Source of the DNA: Microbacterium sp. Bi121
GTDB lineage: Bacteria > Actinomycetota > Actinomycetes > Actinomycetales > Microbacteriaceae
Assembly: GCF_918698005.1 (NCBI RefSeq)
Contig: NZ_CAKKLJ010000009.1
Location: 1 to 64,000, forward strand
Direction of reading: 5' to 3'
DNA: 64,000 bases
The translations under genes and the position numbers were made by a program. The notes below the pieces were generated by a model that made no database searches, was not told where the DNA came from, and was given only the letters and a program-made list of their open reading frames with translations. Shown in pieces: positions 27,784 to 36,185 of the stretch. Every line of letters starts with the position of its first letter. Position 1 is the stretch's first letter.

Positions 27784-28548
27784 GTGCCAGAACGTCTGCT
27801 TGCTCCTGAGGGCACTCCCGTATCCGTCGTCGAGTTCGCCCATGGCGGTGCGACCCTGATCGCCGAGGACTTCGGCACGGGCTCCCGACCCTACGTGCTG
27901 ATCCACGGCATCGGCATGGGACGCAGCGTCTACCTCGACTTCGTGGAGCGTCTCCCCGGCCGCATCATCGCCCTCGATCTGCCAGGGTTCGGTGAGGCGC
28001 CCGAGCCCTCTCGTACTCTGACCATGGCGCGGCACGCCGATCTGATCGCGGCTTTCCTGCGCAGCATCGACGTCTCGGATGCCGTGATCGTCGGCCACTC
28101 GATGGGCAGTCAGATCGGCGCGGAGCTCGCTTCGCGGCATCCGTCGCTCATCGATGGATTGGTGCTCGCCGGGCCCACCGTGAACAGCGCATCGCGCAGC
28201 ATCCGGGAGCAGGCGACGTACCTGCTGCGCGATCTGCTCGGCGAACGCCCGATCGTGCTGTGGCGCGGCGCGCGGGAGTATCTGCGCGGCGGCCCGCACC
28301 TGATCCGGAAGATCCGCGCGACCGTGGTGCACGAGCCCGAGAAGGCCTATGCGAAGGTGCGCTGCCCCGTGCTGGTGCTGCGCGGCGAGCGCGACCCGCT
28401 CGCTCCCGTGTCGTGGTGCCGTGAGATCGCCGCACTCGTGCCCGGGCGGGCCGAGGTGCGCGAGATCCCCGACCACGGGCATGGCACGCTGCTCAGCGAT
28501 GCCGAGCTCGCCGCCGACCTGATCAGCCGCTTCGCCGCCACGCTCTGA
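27784..28548 (+). CDS. Alpha/beta hydrolase
   Basis: The protein is about 254 residues with the nucleophile elbow GHSMGS (Ser near 105), oxyanion HGIGMG near residue 40, an acid residue in GERDPLAP and the catalytic His in PDHGHGTLL. The substrate is unknown; esterase-like activity is expected. GTG 27784 is preferred over 27781 because it sits 6 nt after TAGGGT (27772-27777), a leaderless layout. Confidence 0.85.
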   Translation: MPERLLAPEGTPVSVVEFAHGGATLIAEDFGTGSRPYVLIHGIGMGRSVYLDFVERLPGRIIALDLPGFGEAPEPSRTLTMARHADLIAAFLRSIDVSDAVIVGHSMGSQIGAELASRHPSLIDGLVLAGPTVNSASRSIREQATYLLRDLLGERPIVLWRGAREYLRGGPHLIRKIRATVVHEPEKAYAKVRCPVLVLRGERDPLAPVSWCREIAALVPGRAEVREIPDHGHGTLLSDAELAADLISRFAATL

Positions 28549-28594
28549 CGGCGGGCGACGCGACGCGGCGCAGCGCCGTTCCCACGCCGGCCGC

Positions 28595-28674
28595 GCAACT
28601 CCGGAGCTTCTTGCGAGATCCGCGTATTTCCGGTTGGTCGGGTCGCCCAACGGGCAGTCTCTCCGGAGTTATGC
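28595..28674. repeat. Palindromic element A1, left flank of the DUF559 gene
   Basis: This 80-bp imperfect palindrome begins GCAACTCCGGAG (28595-28606) and ends CTCCGGAGTTATGC (28661-28674). It is an inverted relative of element A2, sharing the ends and an internal TTTCCG...TGGTC segment. The stop codon of the DUF559 gene lies inside its right arm (TTA of GTTATGC at 28669-28671). Confidence 0.75.
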
Positions 28675-29544
28675 AGCACGACGCACGCGCATCCGAGGTC
28701 CGAACGCCTCGATGATGCCGGCGATCTGCTGCCGCACGTTGGACGGGTCGAACAGGATGTCGGCTGCAATGGGCCGAACGGTCGCGTATCCGAGCTGGGC
28801 GGCCGCGATGTCGCGCGTCCGGTCCTCGACCTGCTTGTCCCACCCTGCGTGAAACTCCTTGCTGTCGCACTCGATGATGAGCCACCCCTCGACTACGAAG
28901 TCCACCCGACCCACGCCTGGGATCGTCACCTGAGTTTCAAACCGCAGACCCAGGGTGCGCAGGATCAGCCGCATGTACGTCTCAGGACCCGATTCGGCGG
29001 AAGCATCGACGAGCTTCAAGAGCGTGTGCAGGCGGCTGGGGAGGCACATGAAGAGCTCCTCCAACTGGATCCGCGTCGCGAGACGCAGGTGGAGCACGCT
29101 GTCCAGAGTGGCGATTGCGGCTCGCGGCTCCTGACAGAGAATCGCTTGGAGCACGGCATCCCGGATCGAGACCACGTGGCGCGGACCGCCCTTTCGCATC
29201 CGACGCGACCAGTGCATCACCGTGTTGCGCGACTTCCGCTTCCGGATACGCGACATGTGCGGGTGAACGTGCATGTGCAATCCGGCCGACCGCAGCACGA
29301 ATACGCCGACCATCTCCAGCAAGGTGATGCAAGCGACCCGGCCGCCGATTCGAACCGCCTCTGCCACGCGGTCGTCGATGTCCGGGTGTGCATAGTGGTC
29401 TCGGCGCAGCCGCAGCAGGGCGCCGACTTTCACCGCGCGAGTGATGTCCGCTCCGGTACTGCCGCTTTCGAGGAGTTCGGCGCGGGAGAACACCATCGGA
29501 GCGTACGTCTCAGCGATGCGTTCGGCTGTTTTCTGCTTCTCCAT
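28669..29544 (-). CDS. DUF559/Vsr-like endonuclease-fold protein with AbiEi-type N-terminal domain
   Basis: The protein is 291 residues. The N-terminal domain resembles an AbiEi-type winged helix (VFSRAELLESGSTGADITRAV, residues about 18-40). The C-terminal ~100 residues show a PD-(D/E)xK nuclease-like core (GRVDFVVEGWLIIECDSKEFH, about residues 215-235: Asp, Glu, Asp-x-Lys), as in DUF559/Vsr-like proteins. It is flanked on both sides by inverted palindromic repeats A1 and A2, its stop lies inside A1, and upstream it shares a leader pattern with the related gene at 62.5 kb. Activity is unproven; it could instead be an antitoxin-like regulator. The start ATG is taken as 29544 with GGGGG just upstream. 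Confidence 0.75.
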   Translation of the reverse strand: MEKQKTAERIAETYAPMVFSRAELLESGSTGADITRAVKVGALLRLRRDHYAHPDIDDRVAEAVRIGGRVACITLLEMVGVFVLRSAGLHMHVHPHMSRIRKRKSRNTVMHWSRRMRKGGPRHVVSIRDAVLQAILCQEPRAAIATLDSVLHLRLATRIQLEELFMCLPSRLHTLLKLVDASAESGPETYMRLILRTLGLRFETQVTIPGVGRVDFVVEGWLIIECDSKEFHAGWDKQVEDRTRDIAAAQLGYATVRPIAADILFDPSNVRQQIAGIIEAFGPRMRVRRAA

Positions 29545-29656
29545 CCCCCGAATCGTGCTCGCTGCCCGAGGCCGACAACCGCCGGAATCCCACGACCTGT
29601 TGAGAACTCAGGTGCTCCGCCATCCGTGCACAGTAAGCGAGCCGGTGCAGATCTCC

Positions 29657-29738
29657 GCATAACTCCGGAGGTCTTCGCCAGACCAGCGGAAAGAGGTGCA
29701 CCGCGGGCCCGATGCGGCCGCTTTCTCCGGAGTTATGC
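29657..29738. repeat. Palindromic element A2, right flank of the DUF559 gene
   Basis: This 82-bp element has perfect 14-bp terminal inverted repeats: GCATAACTCCGGAG (29657-29670) and CTCCGGAGTTATGC (29725-29738). An inner hairpin GGTCT/AGACC lies near the left arm. It lies in inverted orientation to A1, so the pair brackets a unit of about 1.14 kb. Confidence 0.85.
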
Positions 29739-29797
29739 GAGCGCGGACAAGAGGCGACCGAGCCTCGCGGCGAGAACGGGCGGCGCGAGGCCGCGCG

Positions 29798-30187
29798 TCA
29801 ACCCGCGGCCGGCGGGGTCCGCTTCGACTCGGCGAGCTCGTCGACGACGAGGTCGCGCTCCTCAGAGGTGCCGTTGCGGTACGCCTGGCGGCCGACGATG
29901 TGGGCGGACAGCGGCGCGGTGGCGAACTGCATGAGCACGATCGGCGCCACCAGCGCGAGTCCCAGCAGGATTCCGCCGACCGACCGCTGCGACAGCGCGA
30001 CGGCCAGGCAGATCAGCACGAGACCGAGCACCTGCGGCTTGGTCGCCGCGTGCAGTCGCGACGGCACAGCACGGAAGTGCAGCAGCCCGACGGCGGCGGA
30101 CAGGCACAGCAGCGCACCGAGCAGGATCAGCACGAGCACTGCTGTGTCGATCACGACGTCTGCGATCTCGAATCCGAACACGTTCAT
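29798..30187 (-). CDS. mrpG: Na+/H+ antiporter subunit G
   Basis: This 129-residue protein has three membrane helices and the MrpG/PhaG motif VGLLHFRAVPSRLHAATKPQ (about residues 33-52). MrpG is part of the multi-subunit cation/proton antiporter. Its ATG overlaps the mrpF stop. The Pro/Ala tail is short and divergent. It is the last gene of the mrp operon. Confidence 0.9.
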   Translation of the reverse strand: MNVFGFEIADVVIDTAVLVLILLGALLCLSAAVGLLHFRAVPSRLHAATKPQVLGLVLICLAVALSQRSVGGILLGLALVAPIVLMQFATAPLSAHIVGRQAYRNGTSEERDLVVDELAESKRTPPAAG

Positions 30188-30453
30188 GAGGTCGTGTTGT
30201 CCCTCCGCGCGACGTAGCGGGCCACGGCGATCGATCCGAACACGCCGACGGCGGCGATGATCAGCAGTACAGGGATGCTCCGCGTGTGACCGTTGATCGC
30301 CATCTCAGCACCGATCACGCACATCACCTCGGTGAGCAGCACGTCCGATGCCACCGCCCGGTCGAGAATCGATGGCCCCCGGATGATGCGGATCACCGTC
30401 AGCACCGCGGCGATGCTGAAGATCACGATGATCGCCGTCATGAGCACGTTCAT
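30184..30453 (-). CDS. mrpF: Na+/H+ antiporter subunit F
   Basis: This 89-residue protein has three helices and the MrpF signature RIIRGPSILDRAVASDVL (about residues 21-38). Start overlap (ATGA) with mrpE. An open frame extending upstream is shadow sequence. Confidence 0.9.
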   Translation of the reverse strand: MNVLMTAIIVIFSIAAVLTVIRIIRGPSILDRAVASDVLLTEVMCVIGAEMAINGHTRSIPVLLIIAAVGVFGSIAVARYVARRDNTTS

Positions 30454-31022
30454 CGCACAGCCTCCGCCCGCTCGTCCGCCTTCAGCGCACGATACTGCGC
30501 CGGGCTGCCGAGCGCTCGCACGATCCGACGCTCCCAGCGCAGCACACCCTGACGCTGCTGCTCGACGTCGTCGAGATCGCGAACCCCGATGATGTGCAGG
30601 TACAGGATGCTGCGATCCCGGTCGGTCTCGACGACGAGCGATCCGGGGATCAGCGAGGCGGTGATCGAGACGTGCGTCATCACGAGGTCGTCGGCGTACC
30701 GCAGCGGCACACCGATGATCGCGGCGCCCGGCTGCCGCCGGAAATCGAACACCTGGATCGTGACGGCGATCGCGCCGAGCAGGATCGCCCACAGGAACTG
30801 CACCACGAACAGCGCCGCGTACCAGAGGTTGATCCGGCCGGAGAGTTCGACCGTCGGCAGCCGGAACACCCGGGTGACGAAGATCGCGACGACCAGACCC
30901 GTGACGAACGAGAGCACCGTGAACTGGTTCCAGACCAGCATCCACAGCACGATCAACCACGCGAGGAACGGCAGTTGCAGCGCGATGTCTCGCAGGATTC
31001 CGCGGCGCGACTCCGGGCTCAT
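30450..31022 (-). CDS. mrpE: Na+/H+ antiporter subunit E
   Basis: This 190-residue protein has N-terminal membrane helices and the family's SITASLIPGSLVVETDRD segment near residue 112. It overlaps mrpD at its start (ATGA at 31019-31022). The upstream open frame in this register (to 32831) is shadow and was excluded. Confidence 0.9.
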   Translation of the reverse strand: MSPESRRGILRDIALQLPFLAWLIVLWMLVWNQFTVLSFVTGLVVAIFVTRVFRLPTVELSGRINLWYAALFVVQFLWAILLGAIAVTIQVFDFRRQPGAAIIGVPLRYADDLVMTHVSITASLIPGSLVVETDRDRSILYLHIIGVRDLDDVEQQRQGVLRWERRIVRALGSPAQYRALKADERAEAVR

Positions 31023-32572
31023 GGGTTCACCTCCCCCTCGAGCTGGACCAGCTCGACCGGCTGCAGCAGCGATTCGCCGATGCTGGAGCACAGCGCGTAG
31101 AGGGGCCCGGCGAAGATCGTCAGCAGCAGCGTGACACCGACCATGCCGCCGGTTGCGACCGTCATGATCCGGGGGATGCGACGCCGCTCCTGCTGCTCGT
31201 CGGCAGCCGGTGCGTTGCCGAGGTAGGAGATGCGCCCCTCGGTCTCCGTCGAGTCCTCCTCCTCGCGCCAGAACGCGAGGTTCCACGCGCGCATCAGCGC
31301 GTAGAGCGTGAGGAGGGACGTCAGGATGCCGCCGAAGATCAGCACGATCATGATCGGCGTGCCGACGGATACCGCGGCCTCGAAGAGCGCGAACTTGCCG
31401 ATGAACCCGGAGAACGGCGGCAGTCCGCCGAGGTTGATGGCCGGTACGAAGTACAGCACGGCCAGCAGTGGTGCGGCCTTCAGCAGTCCCTTCACTCGCA
31501 GGATCGAGGTGCTTCCGGCTCTTCGCTCTATGAGCCCGACCGCGAGGAACAGGGTCGTCTGCACGATGATGTGGTGCACGATGTAGTACACCGTCGCGCC
31601 GATCGCCTCCGGTGTCGCGATCGCCAGGCCGAAGATCATGTAGCCGACGTGGCTCACGAGCGTGAACGACAGGATGCGCTTGAGCTCGGCCTGCGCCACG
31701 GCGCCGAGCACGCCGACGATCATGGTCGCGAGCGCGATGATCATCAGCAGCATGTTGATGTCGTTGCTGGCGAACAGCTGCGTCTCGGTGCGGATGAGCG
31801 CGTAGACGCCGACCTTCGTCAGCAATCCGGCGAAGACCGCCGTGACGGGTGCCGGCGCGGTCGGGTAGGAGTCCGGCAACCAGAACGAGACGGGGAAGAT
31901 GGCCGCCTTGATCCCGAACGCCGCGACGAGCATGAGGTGCAGCACGAGCTGCGTGTCCTGCGGCAGCTCGCTCATCCGCTCGGCGATCTGCGCCATGTTG
32001 ACGGTGCCGAGTGCGCCGTAGATCATCGCGATCGCGGCGAGGAAGATGATCGACGACACGAGGGAGACGACGATGTAGACCGCGCCGGTGCGGATGCGCG
32101 ACTCGGTGCTGCCCAGCGTGATCAGCACGTACGAGGCGACGAGGAGGATCTCGAATCCGACGTACAGGTTGAACAGGTCGCCGGCGATGAACGCGTTGAA
32201 GATGCCGGCCGCGAGGATGAGGTACGACGGGTTGAAGATCGAGATCGGAGTCTCGTCCGAGCCGTCGGCCGCTCCCTGTCCGATCGAGAACAGGAGGACC
32301 GCGAGCAGCACGATGCTGGAGATCAGGACGAGCAGCGCCGCGAGCCGGTCGACGTACAGCACGATGCCGAACGGCACGGGCCACCCTCCGACCGACACGG
32401 CCAGCGGAGTGCCTGCGTCGACCACGGCGAGCAGCACCGCCGCGATGACGGCGACGGCCGTAAGGCTGGCCAACGTGACGAACACCTGCAGACGAGGGCT
32501 GCGTCCGAACACGAGCGTGATGGCGGCGCCGAGCAGAGGCAGGGCGACGAGCAGGGGGACGAGGGCGCTCAC
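31019..32572 (-). CDS. mrpD: Na+/H+ antiporter subunit D
   Basis: This 517-residue proton-translocating subunit is homologous to complex I NuoM/NuoN-type proteins. It has about 13-14 helices and the typical KAAIFPVSFWLPDSYP segment, plus the functional charge cluster near LKRILSFTLVSHVG. GTG start at 32572, coupled to mrpC. Confidence 0.93.
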   Translation of the reverse strand: MSALVPLLVALPLLGAAITLVFGRSPRLQVFVTLASLTAVAVIAAVLLAVVDAGTPLAVSVGGWPVPFGIVLYVDRLAALLVLISSIVLLAVLLFSIGQGAADGSDETPISIFNPSYLILAAGIFNAFIAGDLFNLYVGFEILLVASYVLITLGSTESRIRTGAVYIVVSLVSSIIFLAAIAMIYGALGTVNMAQIAERMSELPQDTQLVLHLMLVAAFGIKAAIFPVSFWLPDSYPTAPAPVTAVFAGLLTKVGVYALIRTETQLFASNDINMLLMIIALATMIVGVLGAVAQAELKRILSFTLVSHVGYMIFGLAIATPEAIGATVYYIVHHIIVQTTLFLAVGLIERRAGSTSILRVKGLLKAAPLLAVLYFVPAINLGGLPPFSGFIGKFALFEAAVSVGTPIMIVLIFGGILTSLLTLYALMRAWNLAFWREEEDSTETEGRISYLGNAPAADEQQERRRIPRIMTVATGGMVGVTLLLTIFAGPLYALCSSIGESLLQPVELVQLEGEVNP

Positions 32573-33144
32573 GTGCGGTCCTCCCCGCCGTCGTCGGAAG
32601 CGTTGTCGGATGCTTCCCCGGAGTCAGGACGCGATGCCGACGCATCCCACGCCCGATCGAACGGGGCGTCGTCATGGATCGACGGGTGATCCCGCATGTG
32701 CAGCACGGTGATCGGTGCCGTCTGCACGCCGACGAAGTCCGTCGTGGCATCCTCGTCGGCGGTGTCGTCCTCGTCATCCAGGACGTCTTCGTCTTCGTCG
32801 GTGCGCTCGCGGAGGGCGATATCGGCGTCATCGTCCTCGACGGTGTCGGCCTGGCCGAGCTGCCAGGAGCGGTAGATGAGGGCGAGCAGGAACGCCGTCA
32901 CGGCGAAGGTGATGACGATCGCGGTGAGGGTGAGGGCCTGCGGCAGCGGGTCGCTGAGGTCGCTGTAGCCGAAGAACGGCGCGTTGCCAGGCACGCCCAT
33001 GACGATCAGCAGCAGCAGGTTCGTGGCGTTGCCGAGCAGCATGAATCCGATCAGCACACGGGTCAGGCTGCGCTCGAGCATCGCGTAGACGCCGGCGGAG
33101 AACAGCACGGCCATCACGATGATGAGGGTGAGTGACACGTCCAT
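32569..33144 (-). CDS. mrpC: Na+/H+ antiporter subunit C
   Basis: This 191-residue protein has three NuoK-like helices (residues 1-100, with GNATNLLLLIVMG). The last ~90 residues form a strongly acidic, Asp/Glu-rich cytoplasmic tail that most MrpC proteins lack. The ATG overlaps the mrpA stop by one base (TGATG). Confidence 0.9.
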   Translation of the reverse strand: MDVSLTLIIVMAVLFSAGVYAMLERSLTRVLIGFMLLGNATNLLLLIVMGVPGNAPFFGYSDLSDPLPQALTLTAIVITFAVTAFLLALIYRSWQLGQADTVEDDDADIALRERTDEDEDVLDDEDDTADEDATTDFVGVQTAPITVLHMRDHPSIHDDAPFDRAWDASASRPDSGEASDNASDDGGEDRT

Positions 33145-36089
33145 CAGATGCTCACCCCCCGCGTGCGCAGCTCCTGCGTCTGGCGGTCGACCTCGGCACC
33201 GAGGCTGCGCAGCACGTCGAGCACGAGGCCGATCACGACGAGGTAGACGCCGACGTCGAAGACGGTCGAGGTGACGAACTCCATATGCCCGATGCCGGGG
33301 ATCTCCCACTCCCAGAACGTGCTGGTCAGCGGTGCCAAGCCGAAGAACAGCGGCAGCACCGCCGTGCCGACGGCCAGAATGAGTCCGGCGCCCAGCAGCC
33401 TCCCGGCATCCGTCGGGGTGGCGGCACCCAGCTCCCAGCGTCCGCCCGCGATGTAGCGCATCACGAGCGCCATGCCGGCGACGAGCCCTCCGGCGAATCC
33501 GCCGCCGGGTTGGTTGTGACCGGCGAAGAGCAGGTAGATCGACACGACGATGATGGTGTGGAAGAGGATCCGCACGATGACCTCGAGCAGGATCGAGCGG
33601 TTCTCGGGTTTCATCTGCTGCCCGCCGATGAGCCACGCCCGCGGGCTGCTGCGGTTCTCAGCGGTCTGGAACCGGATGCCCTCCGTGGTCTCGACGAGCG
33701 GCGCGATGCGCGCCTTGCGGCGGATGCGCTTGGGCAGCGCCGGGCGCGCTGCGAGCATGTCGGCCCGGTGCGTGACGAACACGAGGGATGCCACTCCGGT
33801 GGCCGCCAGGACGAGGACGGACAGCTCGCCCATGGTGTCCCAGCCGCGCAGATCGACGAGGGCGACGTTGACGACGTTCTTCCCGTGCCCGAGTTCGTAG
33901 GCCAGCTCGGGGAACGTCATCGAGATCGGATCGGCGACTCGGGACTGCGTCGCCACGATCACGACGAATGCCATCGTGAGCCCGGTGCCGATCGCTAGCA
34001 GGGCACGCGGGATGCGCGAGACCGAGGCGTTGTGCTCGCCCATGCGCGACGGCAACCGCCGCAGCACCAGCGCGAAGGTCACCATGGTCACGGTCTCGAC
34101 GAGGATCTGGGTGAGGGCGAGGTCGGGGGCGCCGCTGGTCGCGAACAGCGCGACCATGCCGAGGCCCGTGACCGAGACGAGCACCACGCCCGTGTAGCGC
34201 TTGCGCGCCTGCACGGCGAACACCGCGGCGATGGCCATGATCGGTGCCACGGCGATCTGGGTCGGCGTGTGCCAGGCAGACAGATTCAGGCGATCGATGT
34301 CCGACGCCAGGAGCGCGGTGACCTCGGCCGCGACGACGACGACGAAGATCGTGCCGACGTAGACCGGCAGCGAACCGCGTTGCGTGAGCGTCGTGGTGAT
34401 GACGGAGAGCCGATCGACCCCGCGCATGACCAGCGCGTACACGTCTGCGGCGGTGAACCGCAGCAGACGTGCCCTGCGATCCCACCCCGTGCGGATCGTG
34501 AGGAGGAAGAGACCGGCGCCGATGAGGATCGACAGCACCGAGATGCCGAGCGCCGGCTCGAACCCGTGCCAGAGCGCCAGGTGCCCTGGTCCCTCGGTAG
34601 CAGCGCCGTCGGCATCGAGACCGGGAAGGGCGGTGACCGCGTATCCGTGCAAGGCGATGTCGATGGCCGGGGCCGCGATGCCTGCGGCGAAGGTGAGCCC
34701 GGCGAGGATGATCGGCGCCGACAGGAATCCGACCGGCGGGTCGGGCCATGCGGTGTCCGGCATCCGCTGCCCGCGCTCGTCGTGCTTCCGCCAGAACGCA
34801 CCCCACAGGAACCGAACGCCATATGCCGTCGTCAGCATGGAACCGAGGATCACGCCGATCAGAGCGACCAGTCCCCAGGCTGAGCCGCCCATCGCGTCAT
34901 CGAGCAGCGAGGTCAGGGCGGACTCCTTGGCGACGAATCCGATCGTCGGGGGGATGCCGGCCATGGACGCCACGGAGATGAACGCCGCGACCGCCATGAC
35001 AGGGGCCTGCCTGCCGACTCCGGAGAGTTCTGTGATGTCACGCGTGGAGAGCTGACGGTCGATGACGCCGACGATGAGGAACAGCGCCGACTTGAACAGT
35101 GCGTGGCCGATGACGAGCGCGAGTCCCGCGAGGGCGGTGGCCTGGGTGCCGTACCCGACCATGACGGTGAAGAAGCCGAGTTGGCTGACGGTGCCGAAGG
35201 CGAGCACGCGCTTGAGGTCGGTCTCTCGGAGGGCCTGGATGCCGCCGAGCAGCATCGTGAACACGCCCAGCGAGATCACGATCGGACGCCACGGGGCCGA
35301 CAGGGCGAAGATCGGCGCGAATCGGGCGATCAGGTAGATCCCGGCCTTCACCATCGCGGCCGCGTGCAGGTACGCGCTCACCGGGGTCGGCGCCGCCATG
35401 GCACCGGGCAACCAGAAGTGGAAGGGGAAGATGGCGGACTTGCTGATGGCTCCGACCAGGAGCATGACGATCGCGGCATCCACAAAGGGACCGGATGGCG
35501 CGTTCTCGAGGATCGCGATGATGCTCGTCGTTCCGGCATCCACGGCGAGCAGCACGACGCCGACGAACATGACCAGGCCGCCGAGCGTGGTCACCAGCAG
35601 CGCCTGCAGGGCAGCACGTCGGCTGGCGGCGCGGCGACGGTAGTGGCCGATGAGGAGGTAGGAGAGGATGCTGGTGACTTCCCAGAACATCACGAGCATG
35701 ATGATGTCGTCGGTGAGGACGAGGCCGTACATGGCGCCGGCGAAGCCGAGCAGGACGCCCGCGAACTGGCCGAGTTCTGTGGTGTCGTCGAAGAAGTACC
35801 AGCGGCAGTAGAGCAGCACCAGCGCGCCGACTCCGGTGACGATCAGGGTGAGGATCCAGCCGAGCACGTCCATGTGCATCGAGAGGTTCAGCCCCAGCTG
35901 CGGCACCCACGAGATCGACTCGAAGGGCGCCGAGTCGGCCTCAAGCACCTGGGGCGTGAGGATGAGGGCATGAACGAATGCCGCTGCAGGAATGAGCGCG
36001 GCGATGGCGAACGCCTGGGCTCCCAGCCAACGGACCAGCGCGGGAAGGACGAGGGCCCCCACGAGGAACACGGCGAGGAGCACTGTCAT
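33144..36089 (-). CDS. mrpA: Na+/H+ antiporter subunit A/B fusion
   Basis: This 981-residue protein has an N-terminal NuoL-like domain (LTDDIIMLVMFWEVTSILSYLLIG; IFPFHFWLPGAMAAPTPVSAYLH; KRVLAFGTVSQLGF) and a C-terminal extension that includes the MrpB-type domain (IVRILFHTIIVVSIYLLFAGHNQPGGGFAGGLVAG, about residues 830-865). A separate mrpB is therefore absent. GAGGAG precedes the ATG. It is the first gene of the six-gene operon mrpA/B-C-D-E-F-G that exports Na+ in exchange for H+. Confidence 0.93.
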   Translation of the reverse strand: MTVLLAVFLVGALVLPALVRWLGAQAFAIAALIPAAAFVHALILTPQVLEADSAPFESISWVPQLGLNLSMHMDVLGWILTLIVTGVGALVLLYCRWYFFDDTTELGQFAGVLLGFAGAMYGLVLTDDIIMLVMFWEVTSILSYLLIGHYRRRAASRRAALQALLVTTLGGLVMFVGVVLLAVDAGTTSIIAILENAPSGPFVDAAIVMLLVGAISKSAIFPFHFWLPGAMAAPTPVSAYLHAAAMVKAGIYLIARFAPIFALSAPWRPIVISLGVFTMLLGGIQALRETDLKRVLAFGTVSQLGFFTVMVGYGTQATALAGLALVIGHALFKSALFLIVGVIDRQLSTRDITELSGVGRQAPVMAVAAFISVASMAGIPPTIGFVAKESALTSLLDDAMGGSAWGLVALIGVILGSMLTTAYGVRFLWGAFWRKHDERGQRMPDTAWPDPPVGFLSAPIILAGLTFAAGIAAPAIDIALHGYAVTALPGLDADGAATEGPGHLALWHGFEPALGISVLSILIGAGLFLLTIRTGWDRRARLLRFTAADVYALVMRGVDRLSVITTTLTQRGSLPVYVGTIFVVVVAAEVTALLASDIDRLNLSAWHTPTQIAVAPIMAIAAVFAVQARKRYTGVVLVSVTGLGMVALFATSGAPDLALTQILVETVTMVTFALVLRRLPSRMGEHNASVSRIPRALLAIGTGLTMAFVVIVATQSRVADPISMTFPELAYELGHGKNVVNVALVDLRGWDTMGELSVLVLAATGVASLVFVTHRADMLAARPALPKRIRRKARIAPLVETTEGIRFQTAENRSSPRAWLIGGQQMKPENRSILLEVIVRILFHTIIVVSIYLLFAGHNQPGGGFAGGLVAGMALVMRYIAGGRWELGAATPTDAGRLLGAGLILAVGTAVLPLFFGLAPLTSTFWEWEIPGIGHMEFVTSTVFDVGVYLVVIGLVLDVLRSLGAEVDRQTQELRTRGVSI

Positions 36090-36132
36090 GGGCGGCTCCT
36101 CAATGGCTCGTCGGCCTCGAGAGGCGCAGGCG

Positions 36133-36158
36133 GGCGGGTTTCATCCAGTTTACCCGCC
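36133..36158 (-). terminator. Hairpin terminator after the LacI gene
   Basis: GGCGGGT (36133-36139) and ACCCGCC (36152-36158) form a 7-bp GC stem with a 12-nt loop, located 28 bp beyond the LacI stop and upstream of mrpA on the same strand. There is no T-tract. Confidence 0.45.
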
Positions 36159-36185
36159 AGCCGCGGCGTCCCGGCGCGGAGTTCT

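Noticed and set aside
30450-32831. A 793-codon open frame on the minus strand across mrpD and mrpE
   Set aside because: It is Arg/His/Pro-rich shadow sequence; the true mrpE starts at 31022 in that frame and mrpD occupies the rest in another frame.
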